DNA of 64,000 nucleotides from Bin80 sp965219915 (GTDB taxonomy: Bacteria > Bacteroidota > Rhodothermia > Rhodothermales > Bin80), in NCBI GenBank assembly GCA_965219915.1, contig OZ244794.1, positions 2,356,001 through 2,420,000 on the forward strand, given 5' to 3'. Every line of letters starts with the position of its first letter. Positions within the stretch are counted from its first letter, which is position 1. Below, piece by piece: positions 37,341-45,100 of this stretch. Below the pieces are notes generated by a model, which did no database searches, was not told the DNA's origin, and was given only the letters and a program-made list of their open reading frames with translations. The translations under genes were made by a program, and so were the position numbers.

Positions 37341-37985
37341 CTATTGTGCACCTTCGAGGCGTTCGAGCATCAGGCGCATGCGGTCGATCTCTGTGATTTG
37401 ATCGACATGTATTTCCGTAGCCAGTTTATAAGTATCGTCGCCTGTAACCGCTCCATCGACCTTCAGGAGTTCTCTAACCATAAATACAGCTCCTTCATGG
37501 TGCATAATCATGTACTCCAAGAACAATCGATCAAAGTCGACTCCCTTGGCCGCTTCAAGTTCGTTGAGCTGTTCTTGGGAAAGCATGCCCGGCATATGCA
37601 TGGCGTGATGATCATCAACACCGTGAATCATTAGAGAACTGCCTTCTATCATCACATGAGGAACTGGTTGGTTACGCTTGCGCAGCCAGTCCTGCATAAT
37701 GCGTATCTCGTCATTCTGTGCGTTAATGATCCGGGCCGCCAGGGTTTGAATTTGGGGACTTGCATGATTGCTTTCGGCAAATCCCGACATAATCAGGGCC
37801 TGGGCATGATGTCCGATCATACCGGTCATGAAATCAACATCTGCTTGGGAAAAACGTGCAAGCGCGCTATCCTTGCGTGCCCAGTAGAGTGCTTCGAGGT
37901 CTTCAGTATCCTGAGATATCGCCGGGCCTACGGAGCATATGCCAATCAACAGGGCGCACAAGAACCCATTCAGGCGTTCGCTCAT
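37341..37985 (-). CDS. DUF305 family secreted protein
   Basis: 214 residues with a signal peptide (to 'AISQD'). Two ferritin-like helical repeats each carry the hallmark Met/His clusters: 'VDFMTGMIGHHAQALIMSGFA' (about 48-68) and 'RLFLEYMIMHHEGAVFMVREL' (about 153-173). An additional His/Met run 'DDHHAMHMPGM' lies between them. DUF305 proteins are often linked to copper handling or metal-rich periplasmic settings; metal binding here is inferred from the His/Met density. It is first in a two-gene unit with the LVIVD gene. Confidence 0.88.
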   Translation of the reverse strand: MSERLNGFLCALLIGICSVGPAISQDTEDLEALYWARKDSALARFSQADVDFMTGMIGHHAQALIMSGFAESNHASPQIQTLAARIINAQNDEIRIMQDWLRKRNQPVPHVMIEGSSLMIHGVDDHHAMHMPGMLSQEQLNELEAAKGVDFDRLFLEYMIMHHEGAVFMVRELLKVDGAVTGDDTYKLATEIHVDQITEIDRMRLMLERLEGAQ

Positions 37986-38047
37986 ATCTAGTTTGATTAG
38001 GACGGCACAGAAGATACAAAAAAATCACGTTACCACCGCTAAAACAC

Positions 38048-41000
38048 TCAAAAGGTTGCTGACAATTGCATCCGTACAGTATGGATCTGTGGTGCATCCT
38101 GTGGACTCCGCCCTGAATAAGATACCGTTGTACGCAAGACACGGTTCAATTGAAGCCAGCCGCTCAAGCGCCAAAGGAGAGAACTTCCTCTGCCTCTGCC
38201 GTCCGTGAGCTCAAACAGTGCGAGCCCAGTGGAACCCTCGCCGTCTTTTAGGTTCACATTCGCAAATTCAAGAGTAGCATTCACATTTGCTCGCCCCGCC
38301 CTACTCCATGTGCCTTGTAAGGGAATTTTTACGATTGTAGCTGAAACTCCCTTTTCAGCATCCTTCCGTGAATAATCCGGGCTGACAGATAACCTTAGAT
38401 TCTCCGTAATTCCTAATTGAACTTCCTGCGCGAATGATCGTGTTTGAATATCGAATTCCCTCGAAGAGAAAGTGTCACTCCTGTTAGTTTTGCTTGACGA
38501 GCTTCCCCCGGACTTGAAGGCCCACGCCTCTCCAAGGCGCCATCGTATCTGAATGCGAAAATCATCAATACTCCTCATCTCTGCGCCGGCAGCAAGCTTA
38601 CTGGCCGAACGGATTCTACGCCAGGAAGCCTCAAGACCATATCGAGGGTTATTGCGAAACAGCCACAGGTCCTGCGTCAGATTGAGTATTCCACGGATAG
38701 AGTACTGCGGATGCCGGAAGGTCTGTTGTCGCAATAGGTAGATATCTGCCGGGTTGGGTGCCTGATTCTTTTCGTTCATCTCTACGGCGGTCCGTAGTGC
38801 AACTTGACTCAACCATCTTTTCCACTGTTCCGGTGCACCCCGCCAGCGCTGTCTGTTATCAAATTGGATATTGAATCGGGCCTTTAGGCCGGTAACCGAC
38901 TGCAGGGAGTCCGATGGTATAAGTGTGCGTGCGTAGTTGCCTTCATCCTGGGTGACTTCGGGAATGAATTCATCGATTTCAATAATTCCATTGCCATTGG
39001 AATCGGTCCAGACGTATTCACCAAGTTCGGGACCAGTCCGAATGTAGATTTCCTGAAGTACGGGTGTTTGCTCGGAGAGCGCTTCATAGAACCAGTTCAA
39101 TCTGAACAATTGCTTCCATGGCTGTAGACGTCCATTCCAGTGGAGCACTAATGATCGCTCATTAGTCAGTCCCTGAGTAGTTTGAAAAAAATCCGAATAC
39201 TTCGTGCGTTGCCACCCTAATCGTCCCTCACTTCGGAAAGAACGCCTGCCATTCGTGGTATAATGCAGACTGGTTGTAGCAGTCCGTCTCCCAGGCAGCA
39301 ATTGATAATCGCTCCATAGATGCTCGTCACGCCAGTCAAAACTTGGTGACAGTGTACCCCAATTACCGGTCCATTCGGCGGAAAGGGGTAGTTGCCAATA
39401 CTTTTGTGAGGACTGCCGCAGCCCTTGACGTATTTGATGTCGGCGGTGGCTAGTTTTGAATCGCAAATTCAAGGCGATACGTCCGTCAATCAGCGATTGC
39501 TGCAGTTTCGCATCATGGCGGACCCAGTTACCCTGGATCAACTCTGATTCGCTCTCAATTGCTGTGAAAAAGTAATCTAGACGGGGTAAGCGAAGCTCAT
39601 TGATGGTTGTTTCCAAGACTCGTCTGCTGCCACTGAATTCACCAGACTGACGTAGTCTTCCAATTGTTCCAGTTACCGAAGATTTGTCAGAGATTTGCCA
39701 GCCAATACTCGCCTCATCTATAGATTCTCGATGTGCCGATACAAGGCTACGACTAAGCGGGAGATTCCACAACCGCCCAAATTCAACAGGTTGAACGCGA
39801 TCAAACGTAGCGAAATTTTCACCAGTGAGGCGTCGCGAAAGAACAAGCATTGCTGTGCCTACCCCAACCGGTAAATCCATGACTTGCAAGCGACCATGAT
39901 AACTATGGGCCCGGTCGTCTGCAGCATCAAGGGAAGAGAATCGGTTTTCGTCACGGAACGACTGTGCCCATTCACCAGACAGTTCGATATAACGTATTGG
40001 AGCAATACTTCCGCGCAGATCAAGCATACGCTGTTGCATGGGCTTCGGCAAGATGCGAATAGGTAAATATTCACCTTGACCCGGTCCACGATAGCTGTAT
40101 GTGATTCCATTCGTAGTCTGGCCTTGCCGAACATAATCTCCGTTCCCGGGACCGACCCGAGTAAATTCAACCCTGAATACCTGCCCCTGTGATGCCCGGG
40201 TGATTGGAACATAGACACGATACAGACTGCCCGATAACGTGGTGTCGCGAAGTTCATAGTGGACCCATGGTGCTTCAGGATCATAGTTAACTGATGTTGC
40301 GCCACTGCGTGACGCCTCCTGATCCCCCAGTGTTGTTAGAAGATCTCTGTCAGCGGTCGTAAGTCCGAACTCCTGATCGAATGATTTACCATCAGCTTCC
40401 CTGATAAAAGTGACTCCGAACGTTGCAAAGGACGGCCCTGAATCACGCTCTCCTGCCGAAAAATCTGCTTCAGTTGCAAGAAGCGTACGGGTGAATTCTG
40501 TGGTTCTATACTGAAATTCCACTGCTACACGGTGATGGTATTTCATCAACCGGTTCGTCGTGAAAGTTACTTCGCCGGTGGCATAGTCAATCACATAGTC
40601 CTGTGATTCTCCACGGGTTAAGAGATTACCGTCCAGATAAACAGATTCAGATCCTGGGATTACCAGAATAAATGGTTCATTGGCGTTTCCTTGAAGCCGA
40701 TAAGGACCTTGGACGCCGTCCTGGATTTTGATGTCTTGTGTTTTGAACAATCCCCGGGATGTGGCTGCGGCCATGCGCGCTGTTCCCCCTAGACTCCCGG
40801 CCGGAGAAGGTGTTGTGATCCCAACTCCTTGAATCTTCCGGTTGAGTTTTGCGAAGGTACTGCTATTGAGTTGCAGTTCAATATCACCCAGTTGGGCCGA
40901 ACTGAATGGCGTTTCAATCTCAATAAACACGCGATCAAGTTCACTGAGTCGCTGTGTTGTTCCTTCGGGTAGAATAGGGGTATTCTCGTCCGTCAAGGCT

Positions 41001-41542
41001 GCCCGCAGGTTTATATCCGGTGCCAGTGCCCCCGACATCTGCAGGCGCAGGCCTGACTCAATAGTCGCATCGCGATTATTGCCGGCAAGTATCCCTCGTG
41101 TAATGGATCCACTCCGTTTTATTTGAAGTGGTGCCTGCGCGGTCCTTGGTTTAGCTGGCTCAGAAACAATTGATGAATCTGTCTCTATCGGAGGCTCAAG
41201 GACTCTTGTGTATCGGTCCGGCAGGCCCAAATCCCAAAATTGATAGACTGCAATTGCAGTGTCATTAGGGGCGATGGACGGTATCCATAGACGGCCAAAC
41301 CGGACGTCCAGACGGTAATCAGTGGAGTCCAGTACGGCACCTTGCACGTGGACCGTCAAAGTGCCCGGTACAATGAAAGGACGCATTACGAAAGGTTGCT
41401 CCCCCGTCAAGGTGTCTGTCCGGGCCTGCGAGTTTTGTGCAAACGCGTGCGATGACCATAGCGGCGCACACAGGCAGCATATGGATAGTAGTCTACTTAG
41501 ATGAGTAATCCGGGGGCGTTTCTGATCCTGCCTAACTGCCAA
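38048..41542 (-). CDS. Large putative outer-membrane beta-barrel protein
   Basis: 1164 residues with a signal peptide (to 'AFAQN'). The N-terminal third is strand-rich and contains 'LVIPGSESVYLDGNLLTRGESQDYVIDYATGEVTFTTNRLM' (about 300-340), a block seen in large Bacteroidota/Chlorobi-type surface proteins. The remainder alternates short aromatic/polar strands ('YGLEASWRRIRSAS', 'FRIQIRWRLGEAW', 'LRLSVSPDYSRK') and ends in 'RMQLSATF', a terminal Phe as expected for BAM-inserted barrels. 'DSNGNGIIEIDEFIPE' (about 822) is a calcium-loop-like sequence. No specific family is assigned; it is too short for SprA. The start overlaps the TPM gene end by 11 bp. Function is unknown, possibly export or gliding related. 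Confidence 0.75.
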   Translation of the reverse strand: MAVRQDQKRPRITHLSRLLSICCLCAPLWSSHAFAQNSQARTDTLTGEQPFVMRPFIVPGTLTVHVQGAVLDSTDYRLDVRFGRLWIPSIAPNDTAIAVYQFWDLGLPDRYTRVLEPPIETDSSIVSEPAKPRTAQAPLQIKRSGSITRGILAGNNRDATIESGLRLQMSGALAPDINLRAALTDENTPILPEGTTQRLSELDRVFIEIETPFSSAQLGDIELQLNSSTFAKLNRKIQGVGITTPSPAGSLGGTARMAAATSRGLFKTQDIKIQDGVQGPYRLQGNANEPFILVIPGSESVYLDGNLLTRGESQDYVIDYATGEVTFTTNRLMKYHHRVAVEFQYRTTEFTRTLLATEADFSAGERDSGPSFATFGVTFIREADGKSFDQEFGLTTADRDLLTTLGDQEASRSGATSVNYDPEAPWVHYELRDTTLSGSLYRVYVPITRASQGQVFRVEFTRVGPGNGDYVRQGQTTNGITYSYRGPGQGEYLPIRILPKPMQQRMLDLRGSIAPIRYIELSGEWAQSFRDENRFSSLDAADDRAHSYHGRLQVMDLPVGVGTAMLVLSRRLTGENFATFDRVQPVEFGRLWNLPLSRSLVSAHRESIDEASIGWQISDKSSVTGTIGRLRQSGEFSGSRRVLETTINELRLPRLDYFFTAIESESELIQGNWVRHDAKLQQSLIDGRIALNLRFKTSHRRHQIRQGLRQSSQKYWQLPLSAEWTGNWGTLSPSFDWRDEHLWSDYQLLPGRRTATTSLHYTTNGRRSFRSEGRLGWQRTKYSDFFQTTQGLTNERSLVLHWNGRLQPWKQLFRLNWFYEALSEQTPVLQEIYIRTGPELGEYVWTDSNGNGIIEIDEFIPEVTQDEGNYARTLIPSDSLQSVTGLKARFNIQFDNRQRWRGAPEQWKRWLSQVALRTAVEMNEKNQAPNPADIYLLRQQTFRHPQYSIRGILNLTQDLWLFRNNPRYGLEASWRRIRSASKLAAGAEMRSIDDFRIQIRWRLGEAWAFKSGGSSSSKTNRSDTFSSREFDIQTRSFAQEVQLGITENLRLSVSPDYSRKDAEKGVSATIVKIPLQGTWSRAGRANVNATLEFANVNLKDGEGSTGLALFELTDGRGRGSSLLWRLSGWLQLNRVLRTTVSYSGRSPQDAPQIHTVRMQLSATF

Positions 41543-42185
41543 AAGTAACGTCGTCCGCTAGTTCATTGGTGTCGTCTGACCTAATCTCAACTCCAGCCTT
41601 TTCAAGGAGAGAACCACATTCCGTGATTCCTTCGACGAGTCCATCCGCCAACTTTCCCATTTTGATATTTTTCTGGATCGTGGCTACGACTTTTGCCCAG
41701 TCATCTCCATCTACCTTTGCATTGATGCCCGCGTCCCCAATAACTTCTATTCTATGTTCAAGCAATGACACAAACAAGAGAATGCCTGTGCGTTCCCGAG
41801 TTAAAAAAACCTCTTTCTCCAGAAAAGCTTGTACTGCTCTTCGATGGGTAGTAACTATAAGTCGGCGACGTCCCGCAAGACGTCGTTTTAATGCCGGTAT
41901 CAATGAGGTAAGAACCGCTCCTATCACACCTGTCACTACGATCAGAAGGACAGGTGTAATTCCATCAAGCCATTGTGGAGCTCCCCAGCCGGGAAGCCAG
42001 CGAATCCCCAGAATCACAGCGTAGGCAAGAAGAGCCGCTAGGCCAGCTCCGCGCCAAAGAGCTACTTCATGCTTGTCACTCTGTGCCACAATGTAGGGGA
42101 CGATTTCCCCCGACGTACGTGTTTCAGCTACAGATATTGCTTCCTTGATTCGTGCGAGTTCAGTCTCGGTCAGGATTGCATTCAT
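41532..42185 (-). CDS. TPM-domain membrane protein
   Basis: 217 residues. The N-terminus 'TELARIKEAISVAETRTSGEIVPYIV' is the start of a TPM domain; two membrane helices (about 45-65 and 78-97) interrupt it; it resumes as 'RRAVQAFLEKEVFLTRERTGILLFVSLLEHRIEVIGD', the typical second half. Relatives (TPM_phosphatase, Psb32/TLP18.3-like) are membrane-tethered proteins with proposed phosphatase or assembly roles; activity is uncertain. It lies between modB and the outer-membrane barrel gene and overlaps the latter by 11 bp. Confidence 0.85.
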   Translation of the reverse strand: MNAILTETELARIKEAISVAETRTSGEIVPYIVAQSDKHEVALWRGAGLAALLAYAVILGIRWLPGWGAPQWLDGITPVLLIVVTGVIGAVLTSLIPALKRRLAGRRRLIVTTHRRAVQAFLEKEVFLTRERTGILLFVSLLEHRIEVIGDAGINAKVDGDDWAKVVATIQKNIKMGKLADGLVEGITECGSLLEKAGVEIRSDDTNELADDVTFGS

Positions 42186-42199
42186 GAGGTCACGTATGT

Positions 42200-42910
42200 T
42201 TAAGTTTGGACACGTATCAGACGCGTTGATAGATAAGCATGGATAGATAAACTAAGTACACTCAAACCCACTGCTACAAGCACTAATCTTATCAGTTGCG
42301 CCTCTCCACCAACTTGTCCCAGCTTCGTAAATACGGCAAGCGGGATTGTTTGGGTTCGCCCAGGTATGTTACCCGCAAAAACGATTGTTGCCCCAAATTC
42401 ACCAACAGCCCGGGCAAAACCAAGCACGATACCGGCAATCACTCCTCTTGCAGCCAAGGGCATTGTAACCCATCGAAACGCTGCCCAGCGTCCTCCCCCA
42501 TACACGGAAACTGCCTCCTCCCATTCCGGGTCGATTTGCTCTATGGCTACGCGAAAGGTTTGCACGAGTAATGGAAAAGCCATGATCCCGGCAGCCAGAG
42601 CTGCGCCCCAAGCCGTGAATGCCAGATCTAAACCCAAGAATTTATCCAGAATGCGCCCCCCTGCTCCGTTTGGTCCCAGGAATGATAACAGCAATAACCC
42701 GGTGACTACAGGGGGAAGAACCAGGGGTAGTTGAACTAGATTCTCAACTGCAAACGTCAGTGGAGATTTTCGGCGAGCTATATACCACGCCGTTAGGATC
42801 CCTGGGATCAGCATCAACGCAACCGCCGCCACGGCAACGCGAACCGATAGTGCAATTACCGCCCATTCCTGTGGCAGGATAGACATGACGGGTTTAAGAA
42901 TTAAATCCAA
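42200..42910 (-). CDS. modB: Molybdate ABC transporter permease ModB
   Basis: 236 residues and about five to six helices. The inner-membrane permease signature EAA-like loop 'EWEEAVSVYGGGRWAAFRWVTMPLAARGVIAG' (about 130-161) and 'ARAVGEFGATIVFAGNIPGRTQTIPLAVF' are characteristic of ModB. The frame may begin at TTG 42910, overlapping modA by 17 bp, or at ATG 42886, leaving 7 bp; the ATG start looks better. Next on the strand is the TPM gene, not modC, so the ATPase partner is encoded elsewhere or absent. Confidence 0.92.
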   Translation of the reverse strand: MDLILKPVMSILPQEWAVIALSVRVAVAAVALMLIPGILTAWYIARRKSPLTFAVENLVQLPLVLPPVVTGLLLLSFLGPNGAGGRILDKFLGLDLAFTAWGAALAAGIMAFPLLVQTFRVAIEQIDPEWEEAVSVYGGGRWAAFRWVTMPLAARGVIAGIVLGFARAVGEFGATIVFAGNIPGRTQTIPLAVFTKLGQVGGEAQLIRLVLVAVGLSVLSLSIHAYLSTRLIRVQT

Positions 42911-43637
42911 ATCTGGTCCACAGGGCTAACTGTGTAGAATCTCCGACAAAAGCAAGAAATGCGGCAGCCATCTCTGGATAAGCTGCATCACTTAAGGTAG
43001 TGGCCACATACTTGATATCTGGAATGCAGGAACGCGGTAACTGAAACATTGGTCGCAATCCTTTGACTAATGCTGCATCGGAGTGATATACTACGGCCAT
43101 CTCAGCTGCGCCGCTGGATACCGCTGTGAGTGCTCCTCGAACATCCAGCGTCGGGATCACCGAAGGTTCTACGACATCCCAAATCCCTGCACACTGCAAT
43201 GTCTGTCTACTATACACCCCAGCCGGTACATGCGAGGGATCAGCCATTGCAAGGCGACGCACATTTTTAAGCTCTGAGAGGCTATCGATTGGTTCAGCTT
43301 CGTGCGAACCTATAACTACTAGAGTATTCTCCGCAAAAGTAACCTTCGGGCCCATGGTCAGTGAATGCTCTCGCAGATAGTCAATCCAGTCTGGACTCGC
43401 GGCCATAAACACATCAGCAGGAGCTCCCTGTTGAATTTGCCTTGCAAGAAGCGAGGTCGGCCCAACATGGGTATAGACAGCTATTTCGGGATGCTGTGAT
43501 TCAAACAACATGACCAATTCATTGAGGGCGTCTGTTAGAGAAGCCGCTGCAAAGACGGTCACTGAGGCCTTGTCCGAATCAGCGCTTGAACTGCACCCTA
43601 GGGCCAGAACTACTGCGACCAGGAGCAGCCGCATCAT
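42894..43637 (-). CDS. modA: Molybdate-binding lipoprotein ModA
   Basis: 247 residues. A lipobox 'LALGC' near residue 15 predicts a lipid-anchored binding protein. Oxyanion-binding motifs are present: 'VFAAASLTDALNEL' (Ser in 'AAS'), 'GPTSLLARQIQQGAPADVFMAAS', 'MADPSHVPAGVYSRQTL' and 'AEMAVVYHSDAA' (Tyr/Val region). It captures molybdate (or tungstate) for ModB. The ATG overlaps the stop of the zinc-ribbon/TPR gene (ATGA), so the genes are coupled. moaA, 5 kb away, could use the molybdenum for cofactor synthesis. Confidence 0.92.
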   Translation of the reverse strand: MMRLLLVAVVLALGCSSSADSDKASVTVFAAASLTDALNELVMLFESQHPEIAVYTHVGPTSLLARQIQQGAPADVFMAASPDWIDYLREHSLTMGPKVTFAENTLVVIGSHEAEPIDSLSELKNVRRLAMADPSHVPAGVYSRQTLQCAGIWDVVEPSVIPTLDVRGALTAVSSGAAEMAVVYHSDAALVKGLRPMFQLPRSCIPDIKYVATTLSDAAYPEMAAAFLAFVGDSTQLALWTRFGFNS

Positions 43638-44638
43638 AAGTTGACCTGTTCACGGATAGAGGCAATCAATGCGGATGCGCGCTGATGGTGTACCGAAGTA
43701 GAGTCGGGTGCCAAGGCGCGTACCCGTTGAAGCTGCGCAATTGCCTCCTCTGTACGATTGATGCGAGCCAGCATCAATCCGTAATTGAAGTTGGCATTTA
43801 AGTGATCCGGGTCAACTTCAAGTACCCTTTTTATTTCAGTGACCCCCAACATAGGGCTGCCGGTATTCAGGTATGCTGTCGCCATATCTGTACGTACGTC
43901 AAGGTTATCGGGATCTAACGCAAGTGTTGCTTGATAGGCGCTAACAGCTGACACGGCGGCATTGCCACGCTCGGCAGTCTGCGACTCATTGGTCATCCAC
44001 TCGTAGTACAGATCCCCTGCTGTTTTCCAATCCTCCGCGAGGCCGGTTTGTTCAGCTATGGCTGATTGGACATCAGCCGCCATATCCAGTCGCCCACCTT
44101 CTGCCAGGACATACATTTTTTCGCGCATTAGCAGAGGAGCGACAGCACTTGTATCACTCATAATCGCTGCATCCAACTCAGCAATTCGGTCCGCCAAGTC
44201 ACCGGACAATGGAGTACGTAGAGGGGCATTATCCGCCGAAACTGCTGTGGGGAGCACAGGTTCAGGGGAAGATGTCCGTTTACTGACTGTAGTTGCAACA
44301 AACAGTATGATCACGAACAATACTCCCAACCCCATAAGCACAAAGACCTGCTGGCCAACACCACGTTCAACGTTCGCTGGACGTTTTCTTGGTTTCGCCG
44401 GCTGTTCCTGGGGTTTAGTAATTACGCGCTGCAACTTCCCTCCACATTGGGAGCAGAATTTGGAACCGGCAGGGCTTTTCCAGCCACAGGTATTACAGTA
44501 ACTGCCCTCTGTAATCCTCTTTGCAATTACACCTTTAGCTTCCTCATGCGTCGTGTCCTCTACTGGCCATCCACATAGACCACACCGCTCCTCATTGTTA
44601 ATGAGTCGCGCCCCACACTCCGCACAAGTCTGCATCAT
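43634..44638 (-). CDS. Zinc-ribbon, membrane-anchored TPR protein
   Basis: 334 residues. Two zinc ribbons open the protein (CAECG...CGLCG at about 4-21 and CNTCG...CSQCG at about 48-66). A Lys/Pro-rich stretch is followed by one membrane helix (about 98-119, 'VFVLMGLGVLFVIILFVATTV'). The C-terminal part has tetratricopeptide-like repeats ('ATLALDPDNLDVRTDMATAYLNTG', 'RVLEVDPDHLNANFNYGLMLARIN', 'RVRALAPDSTSVHHQ'). This suggests a cytoplasmic zinc head and an outside TPR scaffold. Function is unknown. It overlaps HU upstream and modA downstream by 4 bp each. Confidence 0.85.
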   Translation of the reverse strand: MMQTCAECGARLINNEERCGLCGWPVEDTTHEEAKGVIAKRITEGSYCNTCGWKSPAGSKFCSQCGGKLQRVITKPQEQPAKPRKRPANVERGVGQQVFVLMGLGVLFVIILFVATTVSKRTSSPEPVLPTAVSADNAPLRTPLSGDLADRIAELDAAIMSDTSAVAPLLMREKMYVLAEGGRLDMAADVQSAIAEQTGLAEDWKTAGDLYYEWMTNESQTAERGNAAVSAVSAYQATLALDPDNLDVRTDMATAYLNTGSPMLGVTEIKRVLEVDPDHLNANFNYGLMLARINRTEEAIAQLQRVRALAPDSTSVHHQRASALIASIREQVNL

Positions 44639-44922
44639 TCACGGCCGCCAGTAAGGACACGGTCTTTGAATTCCCCTGAAGGCTTGAAAACAGGGACCTT
44701 CTTGGCTGCCACACGCATGATTTCTCCAGTTGCGAGGTTACGCGCATTTCGGGCAGCCCGCTCTTGGACACGGAATGATCCGAAGCCTCGAATATCCACA
44801 GGTTCACCTCTGGACAAAGTATCCTTGATCGTTTCTGCAATTCCGGACAATGTGGCCTCGGTCTCCTGCTTGGACAAACCTGTTCCACGGGCAACTACTT
44901 CAATCAGTTTGGTTTTGGTCAT
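44635..44922 (-). CDS. HU/IHF family DNA-binding protein
   Basis: 95 residues, typical for the family. 'MTKTKLIEVVARGTGLSKQETEATL' forms the helical base, and 'VDIRGFGSFRVQERAARNARNLATGE' carries the beta-arm with the conserved 'GFGSF' and 'RNP/RNL'-type tip, followed by 'VPVFKPSGEFKDRV'. It bends DNA and helps nucleoid organisation. It is the first gene of the tight run HU, zinc-ribbon/TPR, modA, modB, TPM, barrel. It diverges from ppc across 178 bp that must hold both promoters. Confidence 0.95.
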   Translation of the reverse strand: MTKTKLIEVVARGTGLSKQETEATLSGIAETIKDTLSRGEPVDIRGFGSFRVQERAARNARNLATGEIMRVAAKKVPVFKPSGEFKDRVLTGGRE

Positions 44923-45100
44923 TTGACTATTGTTATGAACGATAACGCGAATAAGTTGGTTGAATCTTAAAAGCCGTCTCTACCAAGTCGGCAGTAAGTT
45001 CGACGCATAAAATACACAATTGTGCCCACTCCTGTGCCACGAAGTGTGATCTAGCGAGTATACCCCCGTCTAAAATTCGGGTCATCCAATTTCAAACATT

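Noticed and set aside
39859..40305. 148-codon minus frame inside the barrel gene in another frame
   Set aside because: Overlaps the long barrel reading frame; composition and lack of motifs indicate a shadow.
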